Shown here piece by piece: positions 18,013 through 26,123 of a stretch of 64,000 nucleotides of DNA (positions are counted from its first letter, which is position 1; the number at the start of each line of letters is the position of its first letter). Under the pieces are notes generated by a model. It made no database searches, was not told the DNA's origin, and was given only the letters and a program-made list of their open reading frames with translations. Source of the stretch: Plantactinospora alkalitolerans (lineage in GTDB: Bacteria > Actinomycetota > Actinomycetes > Mycobacteriales > Micromonosporaceae); contig NZ_JADPUN010000145.1 in NCBI RefSeq assembly GCF_015690345.1, forward strand, positions 1 to 64,000. The letters are read 5' to 3'. The translations under genes and the position numbers were made by a program.

Positions 18013-18264
18013 CCGGAGCGTCTTGGCGGCTCGGCGGCCCATCTCCGCCGCCGCTGTCAACACGACCCCGCCGGCGGCGTCACCCAACGGCTGGCGGAGG
18101 TCAGAGGAACGGGGCTACACCGGCAGCCAACCTGCTCTACCGCTACATCAGGTAAGGCCGAGTTGAAGCCGACCGCCCAGCCCCATCGCCCAGACGCCTG
18201 ACCCGGTACCTCTGACCCCAGCCGACCAGCTCAAGGACTCTCAACGGCGACCTTGTCAACGCCA

Positions 18265-18379
18265 TCGGGCCTGGCTCAATGAGGTCACCACGGACGCGGA
18301 CCCGGACGACGGCGGCCGACACAGCCTTCTGATCAGGAAGAACACCGCCACCGGTGAGCTGGCCTTCTATCGCTGCTGG
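18265..18379 (+). pseudogene. IS701-like transposase internal fragment
   Basis: The frame DDGGRHSLLIRKNTATGELAFYRCW matches the central region of IS701-type DDE transposases. Stops and unrelated sequence surround it on both sides. Nothing else of the element survives between the Cys-rich protein gene and the metalloprotease gene. Confidence 0.6.
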
Positions 18380-18628
18380 CCAGGCCGGTTGGATAGGCCG
18401 CGCAGCACGTCCGCAGAGTTGGCGATCATGGATGGTCCCTGGCGGTCGGACGTCGACGTCGATGACGTGGTCGTAGAGCGTGCAGCACAGGAGCCGACGC
18501 CGAGGCCGGGTACGGCTGAGCGACTCGGATCTGGTGAGGGCTCCGGCCGGATCCGGGCATCGCCGAACGGCGCGCAGCGGTGCTGCTCCCTCATGGATGA
18601 CATGGCCCCCGGTTTCATGCACAGCGAT

Positions 18629-18657
18629 TTGGTCATCCGGATGTGTACACCTAGGTT
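18629..18657 (+). promoter_or_regulatory. Candidate promoter of the metalloprotease gene
   Basis: TTGGTC and TAGGTT are separated by 17 bp and lie 41 bp before the ATG at 18699. This is a reasonable housekeeping-type -35/-10 pair. It implies that the protease gene is transcribed separately from the three genes before it, from which it is parted by about 690 bp. Confidence 0.45.
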
Positions 18658-18698
18658 AGGTCGCCAAAAGTGGGGGGCGCAGGCCGTACAGTCCGGGC

Positions 18699-20711
18699 AT
18701 GGCCGACACACCGAGTCTTGAATCGTTCGGACTCGGAGCGATCACGCAGCTCGGGCATGCCGCGCGAGGTGGCCGGCCACTGTTGGTCGTCCTCGGTGAG
18801 TACAGCAACTTCCCGGCCTTCGACACTATTCACCCACCGGAGTACTACGAACGCCTCAGCTTCGGCGACCCGCTCCCGCCGTTCACAACGGACAACCCGG
18901 TAAATCCGGCCAGCTTGCGCGAGTACTTTCGTGAGAACAGCTACGGTAGGTTTTGGTTCGATCGGGCCGCAGTGGTCGGCCCGATACTGCTCGGCGAGTA
19001 CGCGAACGATCCCGGTCCGGAGGCGCGTAGCGCCGGAATCCTGAAGCGTGTCGCCGAGGTGGCGCCGGAGAGCTTCACCGCGTGCGATCAGGATCGGGAC
19101 GGCACCATAGCGTTCCACGAGTTGTGCGTGGTCCTGGTGGAAAACATCACCGGAGCACTGCCCGCCAACCGAGACAACACTCCGTTCACGTTCACGTACC
19201 AGTCTCCGCAGGGGCCTGCGGAGCTCACCGTCCGCGTGCATGTCGCCGGCGCCGGCCCGCTCACCCCGTTCTTCCAGATCGCCCACGAGTTGTCCCATTC
19301 GCTCGGCACCATCGACCTCTACAACACGGGCCAAGGCAACAACCTGCTGACCCTGATGGGGGCCTACCCGTTCTTCGCCAACGACCAGGGAACGGTGCAC
19401 CTGGACATCTGGCACAAGCTGGCACTCGGGTGGGCGGAACCGCAACGGTGTCCCCTCGCCCCGGGTGGCACCGCGGTAGTCCGGGAGGGGGCGAACGGCG
19501 CCGTACTGCTGTGGCACGATACGCGGCTGGCTGACGAGTACTTCCTCGTCGAACAGCGGCGGGGGGCCGCCGGTGGCCCACCGTACGACGCTGCCTTCCC
19601 GGACGACGGGGTCCTGATCTGGCGGGTGCGTCAGGGGCTGGGGGCTAGCGTCGCCCACCTGGGCGCACCTGACCTGGCCCTCGGTGGTTCGCAGGTCTGG
19701 CAAGCGGGACAGACGACACCGGAACTCACCTGGAGCAACGGCGGACCCAGCGGCTTTTCGATCTCCCTGGCAGACGATGCGGACGGCGGGCTCCGGATCA
19801 CCTGGAATGCAATCGAGAAGACTCGACACCTCAAGCTGCTGTACGGAGGCAACGGCACGACCCCCGTCGACAGCGGGTTGCCGCTGATCGGGGTCTTCTA
19901 CGGCGTGACGAGGGACGGCAATCTGGAGTGGAATCGCTACAACGGCCACGGCAAGCCGCTCGACGGCGCGCCGAGTACGCAGGCGTGGGACGTCCATACA
20001 GGCAACCTGATCGGCCGCGGTTGGACTCATATGAGGCAGGTCATCGGCTGCGGCGATGGCGTGATCATAGCGATCCATCCTAACGGCGACCTGCACTGGT
20101 ACTCCTACAGCGGCAACGGCGAAAGTGACGTCACCGGAGCACTCGGCTGGGATCCGAACTCGGGAAACGTCATCGGCAATGGTTGGCAGAACTTCCGGCA
20201 CGTCTTCGTCGCTCCGAGAGCAGGGCGCACGATGAGCCGCCTCCAGATCTTCGCGGTAGCTCAGGACGGTGACCTGCTCTGGTACTCCTACAGCGGCAAC
20301 GGGGAGCACGATCCCTCCGGTAGCCTCGGCTGGCATCCGCACTCGGGCCACCGAGTGGGCAACGGTTGGCAGGGCTTCCGACACATCCACGGCTCAGGCA
20401 ACGTGTTCTTCGCCGTTCATGAGAGCGGGAACCTGCTCTGGTACTCCTACAGCGGGCAGGGCGAAGAGGACCCCTCCGGAGTTCTTGGCTGGCACCCTAA
20501 CTCAGGAAATCCAGTCGGCCGGGGATGGCAAGGGATGCAGCATGTGTTCGGCGGAGTCACAGACGTCGGCGGATTCGGCCACGTCATCTTCGGGGTCGAC
20601 GCGATAGGAAATCTACGCTGGTATCGCTACTCGGGACACGGGGAATCGGATGTCACTGGCGGCCAGGGTTGGCATCCAAGTTCTGGCACGATCATCGGAG
20701 CCAACTGGTGA
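18699..20711 (+). CDS. M6-like metalloprotease with EF-hand loop and tachylectin-like propeller
   Basis: This 670-residue protein has three visible parts. Residues 25-300 resemble M6 (immune inhibitor A-type) peptidases: LLVVLGEYSNFP, SLREYFRENSYGRFWFD and the zinc motif HELSHSLGTIDLY (196-208), with both His and Glu present. A perfect EF-hand calcium loop, DQDRDGTIAFHE, lies at 130-141. From about 385 to the end come five repeats with WYSYSGNGE and GWHPNSG motifs, as in tachylectin-2 five-bladed lectin propellers. There is no signal peptide at the ATG used, which is odd for an M6-type enzyme. No strong ribosome site is visible. It probably cleaves proteins at glycan-bearing surfaces (inference). 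Confidence 0.85.
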   Translation: MADTPSLESFGLGAITQLGHAARGGRPLLVVLGEYSNFPAFDTIHPPEYYERLSFGDPLPPFTTDNPVNPASLREYFRENSYGRFWFDRAAVVGPILLGEYANDPGPEARSAGILKRVAEVAPESFTACDQDRDGTIAFHELCVVLVENITGALPANRDNTPFTFTYQSPQGPAELTVRVHVAGAGPLTPFFQIAHELSHSLGTIDLYNTGQGNNLLTLMGAYPFFANDQGTVHLDIWHKLALGWAEPQRCPLAPGGTAVVREGANGAVLLWHDTRLADEYFLVEQRRGAAGGPPYDAAFPDDGVLIWRVRQGLGASVAHLGAPDLALGGSQVWQAGQTTPELTWSNGGPSGFSISLADDADGGLRITWNAIEKTRHLKLLYGGNGTTPVDSGLPLIGVFYGVTRDGNLEWNRYNGHGKPLDGAPSTQAWDVHTGNLIGRGWTHMRQVIGCGDGVIIAIHPNGDLHWYSYSGNGESDVTGALGWDPNSGNVIGNGWQNFRHVFVAPRAGRTMSRLQIFAVAQDGDLLWYSYSGNGEHDPSGSLGWHPHSGHRVGNGWQGFRHIHGSGNVFFAVHESGNLLWYSYSGQGEEDPSGVLGWHPNSGNPVGRGWQGMQHVFGGVTDVGGFGHVIFGVDAIGNLRWYRYSGHGESDVTGGQGWHPSSGTIIGANW

Positions 20712-20995
20712 CGCGGCCAGTGCAGTCGATGGTGGCGATGCCGACATTCGGCTCTGATGCCCCTATGTCGCGTCAAGTGGTTCGTGCGTCGGATCTACTG
20801 AGGTGATCTCAGCCTCGATCCACCGACGCGGTTCGTCATGAGCTCGGTTTGAATAGTTTCGGTATTGGGCGGTTTCGGAGCACGGCGAAGTCGCCGATTA
20901 CGTGATCGGCTTGCTCAGGGCATGGTCGTTTCGGGGGTGGGTCGAGGGGTTCGTGGCCTGCGGTCGGCCGCCTGGTTGCGGTCGGTGTGCCGTGG

Positions 20996-22405
20996 TCAGC
21001 CGGGTACGGGGTGGACGGCGGTGAACAGGTTGTCGAACGCTGCCTGCCAGGGCCAGTGCTCGGGTAGGTGCAGGTGGACGGCGCGGGCCCGGTGCGCGAG
21101 GCGGGCGGCGACGCTGATGATCCGGGTCCGGATGGTGGCGGGCCGGGCAGCCGTCCAGGTTCCGGCGGCGAGGTGACCGGCGGCGCGGGTGAGGTTGTGG
21201 GCGATGCCGGCGCAGGTCAGCCAGGCGTCGTTGGCGGAGAACCGGCCGGACGGCAGGTGCGCGAGTGGTCCGGCGATCAGATCCGCGTTGACCTGCTCGA
21301 TGATCGCGTGCTGGCGGTGCTGGGCTTCGGCTTGGACGAGGGTGAACGGGCTGTCGGTGAGCACGGCGTGATACCGGTAGGCCGGCAGGAGTTCTTGCTG
21401 GCCGCAGGCTTGGTGCGGGTCGTCGCTGCGGATGCGTCGCACGATCAGCCGGGTGGTGACGGCGTGCCGGGTGCCGGCGAACGCGGTGTAGGTGGTCTCG
21501 ACGATCTGCGCATCGGAGATCCACCGCTGCTCGTTCTCGTCCCAGATGGCCCGCGGATATCGGATGTCGATCCACTGCTCGTCGCTGATGCTGTCGCAGG
21601 CGGCGCGGATCTTGGCGTCGATGCGGGCGGTGACCGAGAACCGCACCTTGTGGCGTCGGCAGGTGCTGATGACGGTCTTGGCGTAGAACGCGGAGTCGGC
21701 CCGAACCACGATCTCGCCGGTCGCGCCGCAGGATCGGGCGGTGGTGATCGTCTCCGCGATCATCCTCGCAGCGCCGCGAGCGGAACCGGCGTTGCCGGCG
21801 CGCAGCCGGGTCGCCGCGACGACCGGCGCGGACAGCGGCGTCGACAGTGTTGCGACCAGCGGGTTGTAGCCGCGTAACCAGACGTTGTAGCCGCCGACCT
21901 TGGCATGACCGAACCCGATGCCCTGCTTCTGCTTACCGTAGACCCGGCGCAGCATCGAGTCGATGTCCACAAAGGTCAGCACATCCGCGCCGGCCAGCAG
22001 CGGCGCCCGCCGGGCCAGCAGCGGCGCCCGCCGGGCCAGGCCGATCAGAGTGTCTCGGGCAGCGGCCTGCAGCTGCCGGACATGCCCGTGGCTGAACGTG
22101 CGCAGGAACGAGCCGAGCGTCGACGGCGCGTACACGCTGGTGAACAGCGAACGCATACCGCCGTGCCGGGCCACGTCGAGGTCGTCGATGCTGTCCGCGC
22201 CCGCGAGCATCCCGGCCACGATCGTGGCGACCTTGCCGGCCGGGTTCGCGCCTTTGTCGGTCGGCAGGCTCACCCGGTCGGCGACCGCGTCGTGCAGCCC
22301 GGCCTGCTCGGCAAGGCGCATCACCGGAACGAGGCCGGCACACGACACCAGATTCGGATCATCGAACGTCACGGCCGTCACCGGCGCGTCATGGCGTAAT
22401 CTCAC
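20996..22405 (-). CDS. IS1380-family transposase
   Basis: This 469-residue DDE transposase looks full length. It has TFDDPNLVSCAGLVPVMRLAE at the N-terminus, a VDIDSMLRRVYGKQKQG block with the first catalytic Asp, GEIVVRADSAFYAKTVI with the second, and a C-terminal HAIIEQVNADLIAGPLAHLP with the catalytic Glu. A 21-bp tandem duplication (21992-22033) inserts seven extra residues, giving LARRAPLLARRAPLLAG before the first Asp block, which may or may not disturb folding. A 5' leader hairpin lies upstream (22413-22426 with 22462-22474). Confidence 0.9.
   Translation of the reverse strand: MRLRHDAPVTAVTFDDPNLVSCAGLVPVMRLAEQAGLHDAVADRVSLPTDKGANPAGKVATIVAGMLAGADSIDDLDVARHGGMRSLFTSVYAPSTLGSFLRTFSHGHVRQLQAAARDTLIGLARRAPLLARRAPLLAGADVLTFVDIDSMLRRVYGKQKQGIGFGHAKVGGYNVWLRGYNPLVATLSTPLSAPVVAATRLRAGNAGSARGAARMIAETITTARSCGATGEIVVRADSAFYAKTVISTCRRHKVRFSVTARIDAKIRAACDSISDEQWIDIRYPRAIWDENEQRWISDAQIVETTYTAFAGTRHAVTTRLIVRRIRSDDPHQACGQQELLPAYRYHAVLTDSPFTLVQAEAQHRQHAIIEQVNADLIAGPLAHLPSGRFSANDAWLTCAGIAHNLTRAAGHLAAGTWTAARPATIRTRIISVAARLAHRARAVHLHLPEHWPWQAAFDNLFTAVHPVPG
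21992..22033. repeat. 21-bp in-frame tandem duplication in the IS1380 transposase
   Basis: The 21-bp unit is present twice without mismatch and adds seven residues (ARRAPLL-type) to the transposase. Replication slippage is the simple explanation. Confidence 0.85.
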
Positions 22406-22412
22406 CTGCGAG

Positions 22413-22474
22413 GTGCCCTCTCGAACGACGGAATAGAAGCGTGAGAACTCCTATCCTTCCAGTTCAGAGGGCAC
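22413..22474 (-). promoter_or_regulatory. Inverted repeat in the IS1380 transposase leader
   Basis: GTGCCCTCTCGAAC (22413-22426) pairs with GTTCAGAGGGCAC (22462-22474) with one bulged base. In the mRNA the stem would sit directly before the transposase start and could limit translation from read-through transcripts, a known control in insertion sequences. The regulatory role is inference. Confidence 0.5.
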
Positions 22475-22477
22475 TTT

Positions 22478-23329
22478 CTATCTCCGGGGCTCCATCAGCT
22501 CGAACCTCATCGGTGGATCGAGGCTCAGCAACCTTTGCGGTAGGTATTTGTATTCGAAATGGGTCAGATGCAGGGCGGCGGCAACGAGGTCGCCGGTCCG
22601 GCGTGGGCTGACAGTGGTGTGGCGCACCGCCTTCCAGCGTCCGAGAAGGATCGCCAAGCCGCGTTCGCCTTGCCAACGCAGGCCGCGTAGCAGCCGGTTG
22701 TAGGCGCGGCTGTCGGGCGCGAGCCGACTGCCGTCTGCGGGCTGCTTGACCGGGCTCTTGATGCCGTGGCCCGCGCTTTCGTAACCGGAGTCGGCCAGGG
22801 TGGGTAGGTCGGGGTCGGCGGCGGACCAGTTCAGCGCGGCGGTGACGCCCGGCTCGCGGGCGCAGATGGTGTAGTGCAGGTGCCCGGGCACCGCCGGTGA
22901 TGTCCAGATCGGTAGCCCATCTGGGCGCATGACGGCTTGAATGTTCGCGCCGACGTCGCGGTGCTTGCCGGAATACCAGGCGTCGATGACCTCGCCTTTG
23001 ACGCTGAGCGTGGTCTCGGTGATTTGGTCGCAGTCGAACAGTTTCCCGTCCAGGATGACGTGGGACCAGCCGTCGTTGGCCACTCGTCGCAGGGCGGCGT
23101 GCAGATCCTGTGCCTGGGCCGCGAGGACGGCGATGCCCTCGTCGCGGTAGCGGTACGCGGTGGCCCGGGAGATGCCGAACCCTGCGTGGAGCAAGGCCAG
23201 GTCCTCGGCCTTGCGGAACCAGACCAGCACCATCAACGCCTGGTGGAAGCAGGTCAACGCCCGCGTACCGGTGCGGGTGCGCCGAGCCCTGCGTTCGGCG
23301 GTGAGGAGCCGACCGAGGTGCCCGCACCG
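22478..23329 (-). pseudogene. IS5-like transposase, 5'-damaged and 3'-interrupted
   Basis: The frame reads LLTAERRARRTRTGTRALTC, then FRKAEDLALLHAGFGISRATAYRYRDEG, HVILDGKLFDCDQI, YSGKHRDVGANIQAV and LPTLADSGYESAGHGI, which are typical DDE_Tnp_4/IS5-group motifs. There is no start codon in frame before a TTG at 23257; upstream the frame stops at TGA 23330-23332, and a few N-terminal residues appear in another frame, so the 5' end is frameshifted. The last 14 residues (LDPPMRFELMEPRR) come from the IS1380 end. Before that insertion the gene would have ended LLRSPQ, with its stop at 20797-20795. Confidence 0.75.
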
Positions 23330-23354
23330 TCACAGGCGCTGGCCGCTGCGTGCC

Positions 23355-23600
23355 CTATCGGCGAGCTTTCTCTTGCACGACAACAGCAGCCGATGCCCCG
23401 ATCAGCCTGGATAACAGCCGGTAACGCGATACCCAAGGCCAGTCGAGAGGATTGCCCCCCATGTAACCCACAAAGCGGGACTGAATCTCGCTCGGTCCGA
23501 TGGCGTTAGTGTCAAGTAGGCCCTTGATGATTTGTGCAGCGGCTTGAGCTGCATTCGCGGCAATCCAGTTGTGCTTCTCGTACCGTTAGAGGACGTCCAT
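23355..23600 (-). pseudogene. Small hypothetical gene with in-frame stop
   Basis: From ATG 23600 the frame gives MDVL, a TAA stop (23588-23586), then 76 further residues with protein-like composition, including NWIAANAAQAAAQIIKGLLD, IQSRFVGYMGGNPLDWPW and LLSRLIGASAAVVVQEKARR. I do not recognise the family. The long open stretch after the stop suggests a nonsense-mutated gene of about 81 codons. Base composition is less GC-rich than the chromosomal genes. Confidence 0.4.
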
Positions 23601-23703
23601 CTCGTAGTCGCATCGGCGCACCAACGATCACCCCGACTCTGACCACCGTAAGCGGCAGCCACGGTGTGCCGTACCCGAATCTGACTTCCGTACACGGCGT
23701 TGT

Positions 23704-25109
23704 GGGTCTGTAAGAACAACGGTGTAACTCCTGTCAAGCAAGGAGTCACCTCTGATGACGGTCATCACGGACACGGCGGATACTTCCGCAGTGCCTGAGA
23801 ACGAGACGACGAAGCGGTCCCGGAAGTCGGCCACGGCGGCGACTGTGGACCCGGCCCTGGTCAACCAACTGGTCACCCAGGCCCGCGAGCAGGGCCTGCA
23901 GCTGTCCGGTGAGGGCGGGCTGCTGCAGCAGCTGACGAAGATCGTGTTGGAGTCCGCGCTGGAAGGCGAGATCACCGACCACCTCGGCTACGACCGGCAC
24001 GACCCGGCCGGCAACGGCAGCGGCAACTCCCGCAACGGCATCCGGACGAAGACCGTCCTGACCGATGTCGGACCCGTGCAGGTCAACGTGCCCGGGACCG
24101 GGCGGGTTCGTTCGAGACGACGATCGTGCGTAAGCGCCAACGCCGCCTGTCCGGTGTGGAGGACCTGGTGTTGTCGCTGTCGGCGAAGGGCCTGACCACC
24201 GGTGAGATCAGCGCCCACCTCGCCGAGGTGTACGGCGCGGATGTGTCGCGCCGGACGATCTCCACGATCACCGACAAGGTCCTCGACGGGATGGCCGAGT
24301 GGCAGAACCGGCCGCTCGACCCCGTCTACCCGGTGATCTTCCTCGACGTGATCCACGTCAAGATTAGGGACGGCAAGGTCGCGAACCGGCCGATCTACGT
24401 CGCGCTCGCGGTGACCGTCGACGGTCACCGGGACATCCTCGGACTGTGGGCCGGTGACGGCGGCGAGGGCGCGAAGTTCTGGCTCCAGGTGCTCACCGAG
24501 CTGCGCAACCGTGGTGTCGAGGACGTGTGCATGGTGGTGTGTGACGGGTTGAAAGGTCTGCCCGAGGCGATCGGGGAGACCTGGCCCCTGGCGGTGACCC
24601 AGACGTGTGTCGTGCACCTGCTGCGGGCGTCGTTCCGGTACGCGGCCCGTCAGCACTGGGACGCGATCGCGAAGGCGTTGCGGCCGGTCTACACCGCGGC
24701 GACCGAGCAGGCCGCGCAGCAACGGTTCCTGGAGTTCGCCGAGGTGTGGGGCGACCGGTACCCGGCGATCGTCAGGCTGTGGACCAACTCGTGGGCGGAG
24801 TTCGCGCCGTTTTTGGCCTTCGACGCCGAGATCCGCACGATCGGGTGCTCCACTAATGCGATCGAGAGCGTCAACGCCCGTATCCGTAAGGCGGTCCGCG
24901 CCCGTGGCCACTTCCCGAACGAGCAGGCGGCCCTCAAGTGCGTGTACCTGGCGGTGATGTCGCTGGACCCCACCGGCACCGGACGCAAACGCTGGGCCAT
25001 CCGCTGGAAGGCGGCCCTGAACGCCTTCGAGATCGCCTTCGACGGCCGACTCCGTACCGGACGCAAGTAGCTATTTTCACCTCAGTTACACCGAAAACTT
25101 GACAGACCC
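23704..25109. mobile_element. IS256-family insertion sequence
   Basis: The terminal inverted repeats both start GGGTCTGT and share GGTGTAACT 9 bp further in (left 23704-23729, right 25084-25109; 19 of 26 positions match), giving a 1406-bp element with a single transposase gene. The 8 bp on either side differ, so no target duplication is visible; a rearrangement after insertion is possible. Confidence 0.8.
23755..25070 (+). pseudogene. IS256 transposase, single-base frameshift
   Basis: An AAGGAG site precedes ATG 23755. The first frame covers the N-terminus (DHLGYDRHDPAGNGSGNSRNG) up to VQVNVPGTG. The protein then continues in the next frame with IVRKRQRRLSGVEDLVLSL, FLDVIHVKIRDG, VCDGLKGLPEAI and CSTNAIESVNARIRKAV, carrying the DDE Asp, Asp and Glu regions. 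Restoring one C at the CCC run at 24091-24093 rejoins the frames into the normal length of about 438 residues. This looks like an inactivating deletion rather than programmed shifting, because no slippery heptamer is visible. Confidence 0.8.
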
Positions 25110-25258
25110 ATTTATCGGCAGGCACAACCCCGCCGTGCACGGCCAGCCGCCTGAAAATTCCCGAAACTTCTGATAACAGCCGGCCACACAGCTAGTGTGA
25201 ACGGACCGACAGTTCCGGACGAACGGCGCCACGGAACAGACAGGTGAAGGGATGAGGG
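25110..25258. other. Upstream region of the small-gene pair
   Basis: No coding signal. It contains the right flank of the IS256 element and must hold the promoter of the two small genes that follow. Confidence 0.4.
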
Positions 25259-25438
25259 ATGTCCGGAGAGAGTTCCGGGTCTGAGGAGAGAAATGGGCAA
25301 AGTAGCCTCAACACTCCGATCGACTGGAGTCAATTTCCCGAACTAGTACGCGCAACGACCTACGGCGGTGACATCGACGCATACCTGACTGACATAGGAG
25401 TGGACCTGTCGGTTGTCACCAATGATGACGACGCTTGA
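25259..25438 (+). CDS. Small acidic hypothetical protein (59 aa)
   Basis: An ATG at 25259 behind GAAGGGATGAGGG opens a 59-codon frame beginning MSGESSGSEERNGQSSLNTP and ending VDLSVVTNDDDA. It is hydrophilic and acidic, with no recognised family. Its stop lies 13 nt before the start of the membrane peptide gene, so the two are probably co-transcribed. It could be an immunity, leader or accessory protein of the second gene. Confidence 0.5.
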   Translation: MSGESSGSEERNGQSSLNTPIDWSQFPELVRATTYGGDIDAYLTDIGVDLSVVTNDDDA

Positions 25439-25451
25439 AAGGTGGGTTGAG

Positions 25452-25742
25452 ATGGTATGCATGAGTGAGAAGCTGACTGCGGGAATCGCGGGCGCTGCCG
25501 TTGCGGCAGGCGGCATCGGGCTAATCGCGTCGACCGCGACCGGCCCCGCCTTTTTCGCTACTGCCGTTGGGTGGATAACGGCATGTGCGGGGTATGGCGT
25601 TGCATTGGGAAACCTGGCCCTCTGCCTTGAAACTAACGGCTACGCCGAGATGGCGCAGTTTTTGCGGGAGAAGTCGAACTCAATCATGCAGGAAATCGAA
25701 GCATTCAGGGAGTTCGCCAGGTCCGTCGGCTTCAGCATGTGA
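25452..25742 (+). CDS. Small membrane protein (96 aa)
   Basis: I choose ATG 25452 because AAAGGTGG lies 7 nt before it; an ATG three codons on (MSEKLTAG) is an alternative. Residues 8-60 form one long or two adjacent hydrophobic segments rich in Gly and Ala (AGIAGAAVAAGGIGLIAS, FFATAVGWITACAGYGVALG). A charged amphipathic tail follows (EMAQFLREKSNSIMQEIEAF). The family is unknown. The Gly/Ala-rich helix plus charged tail resembles small pore-forming, holin-like or bacteriocin-like peptides, but this is only a shape argument. Confidence 0.55.
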   Translation: MVCMSEKLTAGIAGAAVAAGGIGLIASTATGPAFFATAVGWITACAGYGVALGNLALCLETNGYAEMAQFLREKSNSIMQEIEAFREFARSVGFSM

Positions 25743-25772
25743 CGTGCACTATGAGGGCGTTAACCATCTCTC

Positions 25773-26066
25773 CTAATACTCCGGCCGTACCTGTTGAATT
25801 CGGAGTCTTCGCTGGTAGTGGCTTAGTTTAGCCCGGTACTGGTGGCGACGATGCCACCACGACCATCGATATATGTGGTCAAGTGGTCGAGCTCGGGTGA
25901 TCAGGTGTGCCAGGAGACGGCGGACCTCGCCCAAGGTGAGTGGGATGAGCCCTTGTCGGGCGGGTTCGGATTCCCCTTTTCGGCGTGCGCGGTCGTGACG
26001 GCGAGGTAGGCGTGGGCGCACATAACCAGCGTTATGTGCCGGTACCAGGCGTCGTAGCGCCTACAG
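25773..26066 (-). pseudogene. IS701-like transposase C-terminal remnant
   Basis: Two frames together give RRYDAWYRHITLVMCAHAYLAV and then, after a shift in the AAAAGGGG run, KGESEPARQGLIPLTLGEVRRLLAHLI and WWHRRHQYRAKLSHYQRRL, the familiar tail of IS701-type transposases. The catalytic region is missing. Convergent with the small membrane protein gene. Confidence 0.7.
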
Positions 26067-26076
26067 CTGAACAATC

Positions 26077-26118
26077 TATCAGACCGAACTACAAGTTCAC
26101 CTCACGTCCGGTCTGATA
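26077..26118 (-). terminator. 10-bp inverted repeat after the truncated membrane gene
   Basis: TATCAGACCG (26077-26086) and CGGTCTGATA (26109-26118) are perfect inverted repeats with a 22-nt loop, just beyond the minus-strand stop at 26124. It could be a terminator or an insertion-sequence end. Confidence 0.4.
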
Positions 26119-26123
26119 TTGAC

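Larger units (their letters stand above)
20813..22523. mobile_element. IS1380-family insertion sequence with 5-bp target duplication
   Basis: The element is bounded by inverted ends beginning CCTCGATCCACCGA (left 20813, right 22523). The CCT start resembles the IS1380 relative ISEcp1. CTCAG flanks it directly on both sides (20808-20812 and 22524-22528), a 5-bp target duplication as expected for this family. It is 1711 bp long with one transposase gene. It is inserted into the extreme 3' end of an IS5-like transposase gene and replaced that gene's last codons. The intact ends and duplication suggest a fairly recent insertion. Confidence 0.8.

Noticed and set aside
24061-24130. Programmed frameshift in the IS256 transposase
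   Set aside because: No slippery heptamer or downstream pseudoknot is visible, and IS256 elements normally use a single frame. A deleted base is simpler.
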